DNA of 9,634 nt, taken from assembly GCA_017996595.1 (NCBI GenBank), contig JAGOGT010000024.1, positions 1 to 9,634 of the forward strand, written 5' to 3'. The notes under the pieces are model-generated. The model searched no databases. It saw nothing but the letters and a program-made list of their open reading frames with translations, and was not told the DNA's origin. Shown here one piece after another: positions 1 to 5,194 of this stretch. The DNA is from Candidatus Cloacimonadota bacterium. Lineage in GTDB: Bacteria > Cloacimonadota > Cloacimonadia > Cloacimonadales > Cloacimonadaceae. The position numbers and the translations under genes are program-made. Numbering within the stretch: the stretch's first letter is position 1; every line of letters begins with the position of its first letter.

Positions 1-791
1 TTGTAGGGCGGGGTGATCTTATAATTGGTGAGGTTGATGCTGATCTGAGCGCGGTCGTAGGAATCGATGAACCAGCCTACGGCCTTGCAGTGTGAGAAGA
101 GGCCGGGGGTATTGATCTTGTTGCCGGCGGCGTCTTTTAAGAATTTGCCGGAAGCATCGCGGGCAGGCTTACCGCTTTCACGGATGGTAAGCGCCAGTTC
201 GTGCGCTTTCTTTTTATCACGGGTATTGAGGTTGATATTATAGGCAATGAGGAATTCGCGGGCAGAGATGGCAGTAGCGCCGCTTTTGGCATTGAAGGTG
301 TGAGGGCCAAAATCGGGCTTCCAGGCAGGGTCTTTGGCTTTTTCGGGCAGAGCTTCATATTCCCCGCTGCGCACGGTGGCCAGATTGCGCCATTCTTCCT
401 TGCTGGCAGCATTTTCATAGAGATATACGGGGATGCCAAGTTCGTCGCCCACGCGTTTGCCAAGCTTGCGGGCATACTCTGCACATTCTTCCATGCTTAT
501 ATCCGAAATGGGAATGAAGGGACAAACGTCCGTGGCGCCCATGCGGGGATGTTCGCCATGATGCTTGGTCATATCGATCAGTTCGCTGGCCTTTTTAATG
601 GCGCAAAAGGCTGCTTCCACCACCGCTTCGGGTTCTCCAGCCATGGTAAATACGGTTCTATTGGTATCCGCTCCGGGATCAACATCCAATAGTACTGCGC
701 CATTCACGCCTTTGATAGCGGCAGCAATGGCATCCAGCACGTTCTTATCGCGGCCTTCACTGAAATTGGGGACGCATTCCATCAGCTTCAT
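1..791 (-). CDS. ftcD: Glutamate formimidoyltransferase, C-terminus cut off by window edge
   Basis: The family transfers the formimino group of N-formimidoyl-glutamate to tetrahydrofolate, linking histidine breakdown to one-carbon metabolism in the cytoplasm. The 263 visible residues begin MKLMECVPNFSEGRD, the family's signature N-terminus. They also carry HHGEHPRMGATDVCPFIP at about residues 77-94, where His81 matches the position of the catalytic histidine known from the mammalian enzyme. The N-terminal formiminotransferase subdomain spans roughly 1-178; most of the C-terminal subdomain follows (for example SINLTNYKITPPY at 251-263). Single-domain bacterial forms are about 300 residues, so perhaps 40 or more residues are missing. 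No cyclodeaminase domain can be judged here. The ATG at 791 is preceded by an AAGAGG ribosome site and lies 15 nt after the CNNM/CorC gene, suggesting translation from a shared transcript. No other histidine-degradation gene is visible in the window. Confidence 0.93.
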   Translation of the reverse strand, partial: MKLMECVPNFSEGRDKNVLDAIAAAIKGVNGAVLLDVDPGADTNRTVFTMAGEPEAVVEAAFCAIKKASELIDMTKHHGEHPRMGATDVCPFIPISDISMEECAEYARKLGKRVGDELGIPVYLYENAASKEEWRNLATVRSGEYEALPEKAKDPAWKPDFGPHTFNAKSGATAISAREFLIAYNINLNTRDKKKAHELALTIRESGKPARDASGKFLKDAAGNKINTPGLFSHCKAVGWFIDSYDRAQISINLTNYKITPPY

Positions 792-806
792 GATTATAAC
801 CTCTTA

Positions 807-2063
807 TTATTTATTCAATTTATGTATTTTTACTTTAACGATCTTCTTGGAAGTGGCCTGCAGCACCTGAATGCGATAGGGAGAAAGGGTAATCACCTGT
901 CCCTGGTGCGGGATACGCTCCAGTTTATCCAGAATAAAGCCGGCGATGGTCTCATAATCTCCTTCGGGAAGCTCGATACCATAATCATCAGCCAGGCGGT
1001 CAATCTCCACATCTGCAGCGGCAAGCCAGGTATTGGGACCCACTTGTTCCACATCATGCTCTTCGTCTTCGGTGTCATATTCATCTTCGATATCGCCCAC
1101 AATCTCTTCCAGAATATCTTCCATGGTTACGATTCCGGAAGTTCCCCCGAAGGAATCAACGATGATGGCCATGCTGCGGTGTTTGGTTTGCATTTCCTTT
1201 AGCAGCACATCCAGATCAGTATTTTCGGGAGCGAAGAGGGGTTCATGCACGATATCGCCAGCAGTCATGTCGGCAGTGCAGCTCTTTTTTAGAATATCAT
1301 AGATAATCAGAATGCCGATAACGTCGTCGATATTGCCATGATATACGGGATAGCGGGTGAAGCCTTCTTCCTTGGCAATTTCGATGATTTCGGCAATGGG
1401 GGTGTTATCTTCGATAGCCACAATATCCATGCGTGGCACCATCACGTTTTTAGCCAGCAATTCCGTGAAATCAAGGGCATCTTCGATCATTTCCATTTGC
1501 GGGGCACTGGCTTCATCGCTAACTGTTTGGGAAAGCAGGAAGGTGAGATCATCCTTGGTGAGGTAGTCATATTGGTTGATGTTATCCAAATGCAGCATGT
1601 GCCGCAGTGAATTATTCATCCAGGTAACCACCGCCACAAAAGGCTTGAGAATGAAGTAAAAGAACTTCAGCAAGGGGAAAACAGTGGGAACCAGTTTCTC
1701 AGCATGGTCGCGGAAGATGGTTTTGGGAACAATCTCTCCAAACAGCAGCACGATAGTTCCCACTACCAGGGAGGTATAGCGTGCATCCAGCGGAAAGTGG
1801 TGCATTTGCTGCACCAGGAAGGTAGATAGTGAGGCCAGAATCACATTCACGACGTTATTGCCGATCAGCGTGGTGCCCAAAAACTTATCCGGCTGGCGGA
1901 GGAATTTCAGCAGTTCCGCCCGGGATTTGCTCTTTTTGGCGGCATGTTCCAAGGCGATTTGATCAATGGAAATCAAGCCCGTTTCCAGTCCCGAAAAAAA
2001 GAAGGACAGACACAGGAAAAAGAGCAGTATAAAAAGGGTCAGCAAGATCTGGACGATTGCCAT
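807..2063 (-). CDS. CNNM/CorC (HlyC) family membrane protein with CBS pair
   Basis: This 418-residue protein has the three-part layout of the CNNM/CorC family. The N-terminal DUF21 membrane domain (about 1-160) has hydrophobic segments near 4-24, 62-85, 96-112 and 126-147, and the motifs SGLETGL (24-30) and GEIVPKT (109-115). A CBS pair (about 205-325) starts at VMVPRMDIVAI and ends in the typical TMEDILEEIVGDI (313-325). A C-terminal CorC_HlyC domain (about 335-415) follows. Members are implicated in Mg2+ or cobalt export or homeostasis; the older 'hemolysin' label rests on weak evidence. An acidic linker (residues 326-339, nearly all D/E) separates CBS and C-terminal domains. The ATG directly abuts the prfA stop (TAAATG junction), so translation is probably coupled to prfA. 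Family assignment is secure; the transported ion is not. Confidence 0.92.
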   Translation of the reverse strand: MAIVQILLTLFILLFFLCLSFFFSGLETGLISIDQIALEHAAKKSKSRAELLKFLRQPDKFLGTTLIGNNVVNVILASLSTFLVQQMHHFPLDARYTSLVVGTIVLLFGEIVPKTIFRDHAEKLVPTVFPLLKFFYFILKPFVAVVTWMNNSLRHMLHLDNINQYDYLTKDDLTFLLSQTVSDEASAPQMEMIEDALDFTELLAKNVMVPRMDIVAIEDNTPIAEIIEIAKEEGFTRYPVYHGNIDDVIGILIIYDILKKSCTADMTAGDIVHEPLFAPENTDLDVLLKEMQTKHRSMAIIVDSFGGTSGIVTMEDILEEIVGDIEDEYDTEDEEHDVEQVGPNTWLAAADVEIDRLADDYGIELPEGDYETIAGFILDKLERIPHQGQVITLSPYRIQVLQATSKKIVKVKIHKLNK

Positions 2064-3131
2064 TTAAGCATTTACCTTCTCGTTCCGCCAGGCGATACGA
2101 AGCCCCTGGATGAACTCATCTATGTTTCCTGCCAGAAATCCATCAAGGTTATAGCTTGTCAAGTTGATTCTGTGATCGGTTACCCGCGATTGCGGAAAAT
2201 TATAGGTGCGTATCTTAGCGCTACGGTCTCCGGTGGAAACCATGGCACGCCTGGATGAAGCTATTTCTTGCTCCTGACGGCTGATCTCCGCATCCAGCAA
2301 ACGGCTACGCAGCACTTTCAGCGCTTTGGCTTTGTTTTTTATCTGGCTTTTCTCATCCTGGCAGGTAACCACCAAGCCCGTGGGCAGATGGGTGATACGT
2401 ACCGCGGAATCGGTAGTATTAACGCTTTGACCGCCATGACCGGAGCTTCTATACACATCGATGCGCAGATCGGCTTCCTGAATGTCGATATCGATATCTT
2501 CCGCTTCGGGTAATACCGCCACGCTAACTGCTGAGGTGTGAATGCGTCCCCCGGATTCCGTAACGGGGATGCGCTGCACCCTGTGTACCCCGCTTTCAAA
2601 GCGCATCAGGGCATATACTTCTTCGCCGGAAAGCTGAAAGATTACTTCCTTATATCCGCCCAGACCGGTTTCATTGGCATTTATAAGGCTGTTTTTCCAG
2701 CCTTTGGACACGGCATAATAGCTGTACATGCGATAGAGATCGGCCACAAAGAGAGCGGCTTCTTCGCCTCCGGTTCCGGCTCTGATTTCCACGATGGCAT
2801 TTTTCGTGTCGTTGGGATCGCTGGGAATGAGCAGATCACGCAGTTTCAATTCGGCATTTTCCAGCCCTGTTTCCAGGGAGGCAATCTCGTTTCTGATCAG
2901 TTCTGCCATTTCCTCATCTTTCTCAGCGGGAAGCAATTCTTTCAGTTCGCCGAGGTGAGTTTCAATCTGCTGATAGTGCTTCCAGGCCTGAGAAATCTCT
3001 CCCAGTTCCTTAAATCTGCGCAGGGCATCCCGATATTTACGGGCATCGCTGATCAGAGCAGGATCGCTGATTAATTCTTGCGTTTCGTGGAGTTCAGCCT
3101 CCAGGGCTGCCATCTTATCTCGAGGGATCAT
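2064..3131 (-). CDS. prfA: Peptide chain release factor 1 (RF1)
   Basis: RF1 recognises UAA and UAG in the ribosomal A site and triggers peptide release. The 355 residues match the normal family length. Visible are the domain-1 helical region (1-110), the AGTGGEEAALF segment (118-128), the stop-codon recognition tripeptide P-V-T at 189-191 within RIPVTESGGRIHTSA (the PxT form marks RF1; RF2 has SPF), and the catalytic GGQ at 233-235 in SSGHGGQSVNTTDSA. The C-terminal DHRINLTSYNLD segment is also typical. The first ATG (3131) is preferred because the N-terminus then aligns with known RF1. Its ribosome site is weak and it lies only 3 nt after the DUF1385 stop, pointing to translational coupling. 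An alternative ATG at residue 7 has a GAG-like site. The usual partner prmC, which methylates the GGQ glutamine, is not adjacent. Confidence 0.98.
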   Translation of the reverse strand: MIPRDKMAALEAELHETQELISDPALISDARKYRDALRRFKELGEISQAWKHYQQIETHLGELKELLPAEKDEEMAELIRNEIASLETGLENAELKLRDLLIPSDPNDTKNAIVEIRAGTGGEEAALFVADLYRMYSYYAVSKGWKNSLINANETGLGGYKEVIFQLSGEEVYALMRFESGVHRVQRIPVTESGGRIHTSAVSVAVLPEAEDIDIDIQEADLRIDVYRSSGHGGQSVNTTDSAVRITHLPTGLVVTCQDEKSQIKNKAKALKVLRSRLLDAEISRQEQEIASSRRAMVSTGDRSAKIRTYNFPQSRVTDHRINLTSYNLDGFLAGNIDEFIQGLRIAWRNEKVNA

Positions 3132-3134
3132 TTT

Positions 3135-4106
3135 CTAGTCCAGCACCCTTACCTGGTGTTCGCTATAATCCATATCCAGAGCGGCTTTCATGGCCACCAG
3201 GCCTATTTCCACCATACTGTCATCGGGCGGCTGAGTGGTGATCCGCTGCAAAGCCATGCCGGGAACGGTCATCAGCTTCACCAGCGGATGTTTCAGGTTT
3301 TTCCCCGAAAACTTCAGCACTTCATAGGACACGCCTGAAATAAGCGGGATCAGCAGGATATGATAGCCGAGGCGCAAAAACACCGGCACAGGATGATGCA
3401 GAATAAAGGCCGAAACGAGCGTATCCACAATGGAAAAGATGAGAATACCGGTTAAGAGCACAAAGAACATAAAGCTGGTGCCACAACGGGGATGAATGGT
3501 AGTCCAGCCCTGAATCTTTGCTATTTCCAAAGGAGTTTCATGCTCGTAGGCATTAACGTTTTTATGCTCCGCACCGTGATAGCGGAAAAGACGCTTAATA
3601 TCCTTCATCAGCGAGATCAGATAGATGTAAAGCACGAAAAATATGATGCGGATCACGCCCGCAAAGAGATTAAAATAAAAATCTTGTTTGGAAAGCTTCA
3701 TCCAATCCGCCAGCTTGTAGGGCAGCAGACCAAAAAGCAGGAAAGCCAGGCCAAAAGCCAGAATATAGCTGCCGATTTCTTCCATTTGCGTGGCGGTTTT
3801 GCTCTTTTGCTTCTGTTTTTTGCCCGCGGCTTCCTCTTCTGCGATCAAATCCAGCTCATATCTGCTGGCGGAAAAGGTAAGGGTGCCGATGCCGATCTTC
3901 ATCATCTCGATGAGGCTTACAAAGCCACGCAGAATCGGAATTCCCCATAGCTTGCTGCTTTGGGTGAGGCTTTTGAAGGGCTGCAGTTTCAGCTCGATAT
4001 CGCCATTTTTACGCCGGATGGCGGTAGCCAGTTTTTCCGGCCCACGCATCATCACGCCTTCGATTACGGCCTGACCGCCGACGCTGATCTCTTTTTTTGC
4101 TTTCAT
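3135..4106 (-). CDS. DUF1385 (YqhQ-like) integral membrane protein
   Basis: A 323-residue membrane protein of the DUF1385 family, whose biochemical role is unknown. Family hallmarks are all present: VGGQAVIEGVMMRGP (9-23), FRYHGAEHKNVNAYE (174-188), IHPRCGTSF (204-212) and VPGMALQRITTQPPDD (281-296). Hydrophobic segments lie near 112-130, 147-166, 211-236 and 243-262. A charged linker (KKQKQKSK, 96-103) separates the N-terminal part from the membrane core. The conserved His, Glu and Cys residues hint at a metal site, but that is inference. The start is the only upstream Met in frame, with AAAGGA about 7 nt ahead. In many bacteria DUF1385, rpmE, prmC and prfA cluster, as here except that prmC is missing. 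No clear promoter is visible in front; the paired hairpin element begins about 30 nt upstream of the start. Confidence 0.92.
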   Translation of the reverse strand: MKAKKEISVGGQAVIEGVMMRGPEKLATAIRRKNGDIELKLQPFKSLTQSSKLWGIPILRGFVSLIEMMKIGIGTLTFSASRYELDLIAEEEAAGKKQKQKSKTATQMEEIGSYILAFGLAFLLFGLLPYKLADWMKLSKQDFYFNLFAGVIRIIFFVLYIYLISLMKDIKRLFRYHGAEHKNVNAYEHETPLEIAKIQGWTTIHPRCGTSFMFFVLLTGILIFSIVDTLVSAFILHHPVPVFLRLGYHILLIPLISGVSYEVLKFSGKNLKHPLVKLMTVPGMALQRITTQPPDDSMVEIGLVAMKAALDMDYSEHQVRVLD

Positions 4107-4138
4107 TTATTTTTCCTTTAATCCCAACTTAAGGATTT

Positions 4139-4200
4139 GGAGTTCAAACCGCCTAAGCTAACTATTTCTTATTGAACATCTTATTGGCGGTTTGGACTTC
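4139..4200 (+). repeat. Hairpin element copy 1 (plus orientation)
   Basis: A 15-bp stem pairs 4139-4153 (GGAGTTCAAACCGCC) with 4186-4200 (GGCGGTTTGGACTTC) around a 32-nt loop (4154-4185). Thirteen pairs are Watson-Crick and two are G-U wobbles if read as plus-strand RNA; on the minus strand those two become A-C mismatches. The loop contains TAAGCTA, also found in copy 2. Confidence 0.75.
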
Positions 4201-4252
4201 AAGCCGTTGACTTCACAACTGCGTGAGTTTTTTCACTGTGAACCTTGGGCAT

Positions 4253-4314
4253 GAAGTCCAAGTGGCTCATAAATTCTTTATAAACTCATAGCTTACATCA
4301 GCCACTTGAACTCC
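4253..4314 (-). repeat. Hairpin element copy 2 (minus orientation)
   Basis: Read on the minus strand, the arms are GGAGTTCAAGTGGCT (4314-4300) and AGCCACTTGGACTTC (4267-4253). They give a 15-bp stem with the same two G-U wobbles as copy 1 and a loop of the same 32-nt length containing TAAGCTA. The inner six stem pairs differ in sequence from copy 1 yet remain complementary, which is covariation supporting a selected hairpin. Here the wobble-paired form is the one transcribed with rpmE and DUF1385. Confidence 0.75.
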
Positions 4315-4334
4315 AGTCCCGATTTAGACATCTA

Positions 4335-4380
4335 TGAAAAACGCCACTTCCCTCACTCTGCGTGAATAGAACATGGCGTT
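4335..4380 (-). terminator. Probable intrinsic terminator of rpmE
   Basis: On the minus strand AACGCCA (4380-4374) pairs with TGGCGTT (4346-4340), and the 3' arm runs into a five-T tract (GCGTTTTTC). The 27-nt loop holds an additional short TCAC/GTGA pairing. It starts 17 nt after the rpmE stop. The stem is only 7 bp, so strength is uncertain; it would separate rpmE from the DUF1385-prfA transcript. Confidence 0.55.
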
Positions 4381-4396
4381 AAGCTGTGTTGCTAGT

Positions 4397-4606
4397 CTAT
4401 TTGTCAGTATTGACGTTGTATTTCTTATTAAATTTTTCCACACGTCCGGCGGTGTCGATGATCTTTTGTTTGCCGGTATAAAAAGGATGGCATACGTTGC
4501 AGATATCCACATGCATATCGCCTTTGGTGCTACGGGTTTGGAACACGTTTCCGCAGGCACAGGTAACGGTGGCTACTTCATATTTTGGGTGAATTCCCTG
4601 TTTCAT
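4397..4606 (-). CDS. rpmE: 50S ribosomal protein L31, zinc-binding (C+) type
   Basis: L31 is a small protein of the large ribosomal subunit that helps bridge it to the small subunit. The 69 residues begin [20 protein letters not shown], the usual opening. Cys16, Cys18, Cys36 and Cys39 form the zinc ribbon of the C+ paralogue, and the [25 protein letters not shown] segment (35-59) is typical of bacterial L31. Length fits the family. The ATG at 4606 has AAGGAG ten nt upstream. No second, zinc-free L31 is present in the window and no Zur-like operator was recognised. It appears to have its own promoter region and terminator, and stands as a single unit between the repeat tract and the paired hairpin element. 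Confidence 0.97.
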   Translation of the reverse strand: MKQGIHPKYEVATVTCACGNVFQTRSTKGDMHVDICNVCHPFYTGKQKIIDTAGRVEKFNKKYNVNTDK

Positions 4607-4646
4607 TTATCGGTATCTCCTTGATTAAATTCACGATAGTTTGAAC

Positions 4647-4675
4647 CAAGTTTTTCCGTGGCAGAGATTTGTCAA
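4647..4675 (-). promoter_or_regulatory. Candidate rpmE promoter (TTGACA box)
   Basis: A perfect TTGACA lies at 4675-4670 on the minus strand, about 63 nt before the rpmE start. The hexamer 17 nt downstream is AACTTG, a poor match to TATAAT, so only the upstream box is convincing. The same pattern occurs ahead of the malic enzyme and lipoprotein genes. Confidence 0.35.
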
Positions 4676-4685
4676 TGTAAAAAAA

Positions 4686-4733
4686 GTGATGGGGTGATGA
4701 AGTGGAATCGTGGAAAGGTGGAAAAGTGAAACA
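4686..4733. repeat. Degenerate 8-bp tandem array, six units
   Basis: GTG recurs exactly every 8 bp at 4686, 4694, 4702, 4710, 4718 and 4726. The units are GTGATGGG, GTGATGAA, GTGGAATC, GTGGAAAG, GTGGAAAA and GTGAAACA. The consensus GTGGAANN is purine-rich on the plus strand. Confidence 0.65.
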
Positions 4734-4740
4734 TGATTTT

Positions 4741-4776
4741 TGCATTTCGTTGCATGCTGTCCATTTCGTCCATTAC
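4741..4776. repeat. Inverted copy of minisatellite units (left arm)
   Basis: Read on the minus strand this segment contains GTA, ATGGACGAA, ATGGACAGC, then ATGC and ATGCA: two units of the 9-bp array in reverse orientation plus a tail like the array's right end. TGCATTTCGTTGCATG-CTGTCCATTT (4741-4766) pairs with the right end at 5109-5131, allowing a 3-nt gap. Confidence 0.65.
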
Positions 4777-4812
4777 ACCCATACCGCTGTTCGATATACA
4801 GTTATCTTGCGA

Positions 4813-4864
4813 TGCCCATGTGATCCCCGGGCAAACACATGGGCAGCGCATGGGCAGCGCATGG
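4813..4864. repeat. 10-bp perfect hairpin plus 11-bp direct repeat
   Basis: TGCCCATGTG (4813-4822) and CACATGGGCA (4836-4845) form a perfect 10-bp stem with a 13-nt loop. The right arm overlaps a tandem CATGGGCAGCG at 4838-4848 and 4849-4859, with a third partial copy CATGG at 4860-4864. No T-run follows on either strand, so it does not look like a terminator. Confidence 0.65.
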
Positions 4865-4896
4865 AAAAAGACTTAGGAGGGGTGTTGCGCCTGGCA

Positions 4897-5119
4897 ATGG
4901 ACAAAATGGACACAATGGACGAAATGGACAGTATGGACACAATGGACGAAATGGACAGTATGGACGATATGGACGAAATGGACGAAATGGACACAATGGA
5001 CGGTATGGACGGTATGGACAGTATGGACGATATGGACGTAATGCACAAATGGACACAATGGACACAATGGACGGTATGGACAGTATGGACGAAATGGACG
5101 TAATGCACAAATGGACAGT
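4897..5119. repeat. 9-bp minisatellite, 23 ATGGACNNN units with two 8-bp interrupters
   Basis: Sixteen units run without a gap from 4897 to 5040. Then come an 8-bp ATGCACAA (5041-5048), six more units (5049-5102), a second ATGCACAA (5103-5110) and a final unit (5111-5119). ATGGAC is invariant in all 23 units. The last three bases take only seven values: ACA, GAA and AGT five times each, GGT three, GAT and GTA two, AAA one. Higher-order repetition is visible: a 27-bp block (ACA, GAA, AGT) is duplicated at 4906-4932 and 4933-4959, and a 62-bp block recurs at 5005 and 5067. Recent expansion by slippage or unequal exchange is the simplest reading. Confidence 0.95.
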
Positions 5120-5131
5120 ATGCTGAATGCA
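5109..5131. repeat. Right arm of inverted repeat bounding the minisatellite
   Basis: On the minus strand this reads TGCATTCAGCATACTGTCC then ATTT. It matches 4741-4766 with a 3-nt gap and few substitutions. Together the arms bracket about 390 bp. No target-site duplication is visible outside them. Confidence 0.55.
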
Positions 5132-5166
5132 GGCAGAGAGAGCTATATGCTTATATCCCAGCTATC

Positions 5167-5194
5167 TTAATTCTTAATTCTTAATTCTTAATTA
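5167..5194. repeat. 7-bp tandem repeat TTAATTC, four units
   Basis: Three perfect TTAATTC units (5167-5187) and a fourth, TTAATTA (5188-5194). The last unit contains the stop codon of the flippase gene (5192-5194), so the array begins exactly at the gene end. On the minus strand it reads GAATTAA repeated directly after the stop. Confidence 0.85.

Larger units (their letters stand above)
4139..4314. repeat. Composite of two inverted 62-nt hairpin elements (BIME-like)
   Basis: The 176-bp block lies between the rpmE terminator and the DUF1385 start. It contains two hairpin elements in tail-to-tail orientation separated by a 52-nt linker (4201-4252). The outermost 9 bp (GGAGTTCAA at 4139-4147, TTGAACTCC at 4306-4314) are perfect inverted repeats. 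The inner boundaries (4192-4205 and 4248-4261) are inverted repeats with 13 of 14 matches. Inside the linker TTCACA (4212-4217) and TGTGAA (4237-4242) also pair, so the whole block is nearly palindromic. The arrangement recalls BIMEs built from REP elements. No transposase is visible in the window, and whether the family recurs in the genome is unknown. Confidence 0.75.
4607..5191. other. Non-coding repeat tract between rpmE and the flippase gene
   Basis: This 585-bp tract separates two minus-strand transcription units. Apart from the rpmE promoter region at its left end it is occupied mostly by short tandem arrays and inverted repeats, itemised separately. Several long open frames cross it on both strands, but they exist because the 9-bp unit lacks stops. 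They have no family resemblance and no convincing start signals. An AGGAGG at 4876-4881 lies 15 nt before the first ATG of the array, too far to be persuasive. No terminator for the flippase gene was found at its right end. Confidence 0.7.

Noticed and set aside
201..692. Plus-strand open frame opposite the formimidoyltransferase gene
   Set aside because: The opposite strand encodes a clear conserved enzyme; this frame is its antisense shadow and resembles nothing known.
3089..3098. Additional copy of the GGAGTTCAA hairpin end inside prfA
   Set aside because: Only eight bases match, no partner arm is nearby, and the segment is ordinary coding sequence.
4813..4845. Rho-independent terminator
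   Set aside because: The 10-bp stem is perfect but no T-run follows on either strand.
4702..5103. Long plus-strand open frame encoding Met-Asp-x and then Trp-Thr-x repeats
   Set aside because: Several frames on both strands are open across the 9-bp array simply because its unit rarely forms a stop. The frame has no good ribosome site, resembles no family outside the repeat, and the 8-bp interrupters change the encoded pattern.
4897..5119. CRISPR array
   Set aside because: The unit is 9 bp with no 25-40 bp spacers, no leader and no cas genes.
5139..5164. Weak hairpin with AGCT and ATAT arms downstream of the flippase stop
   Set aside because: Arms are short and interrupted by a bulge, with no T-run; it is not distinguishable from chance in AT-rich sequence.
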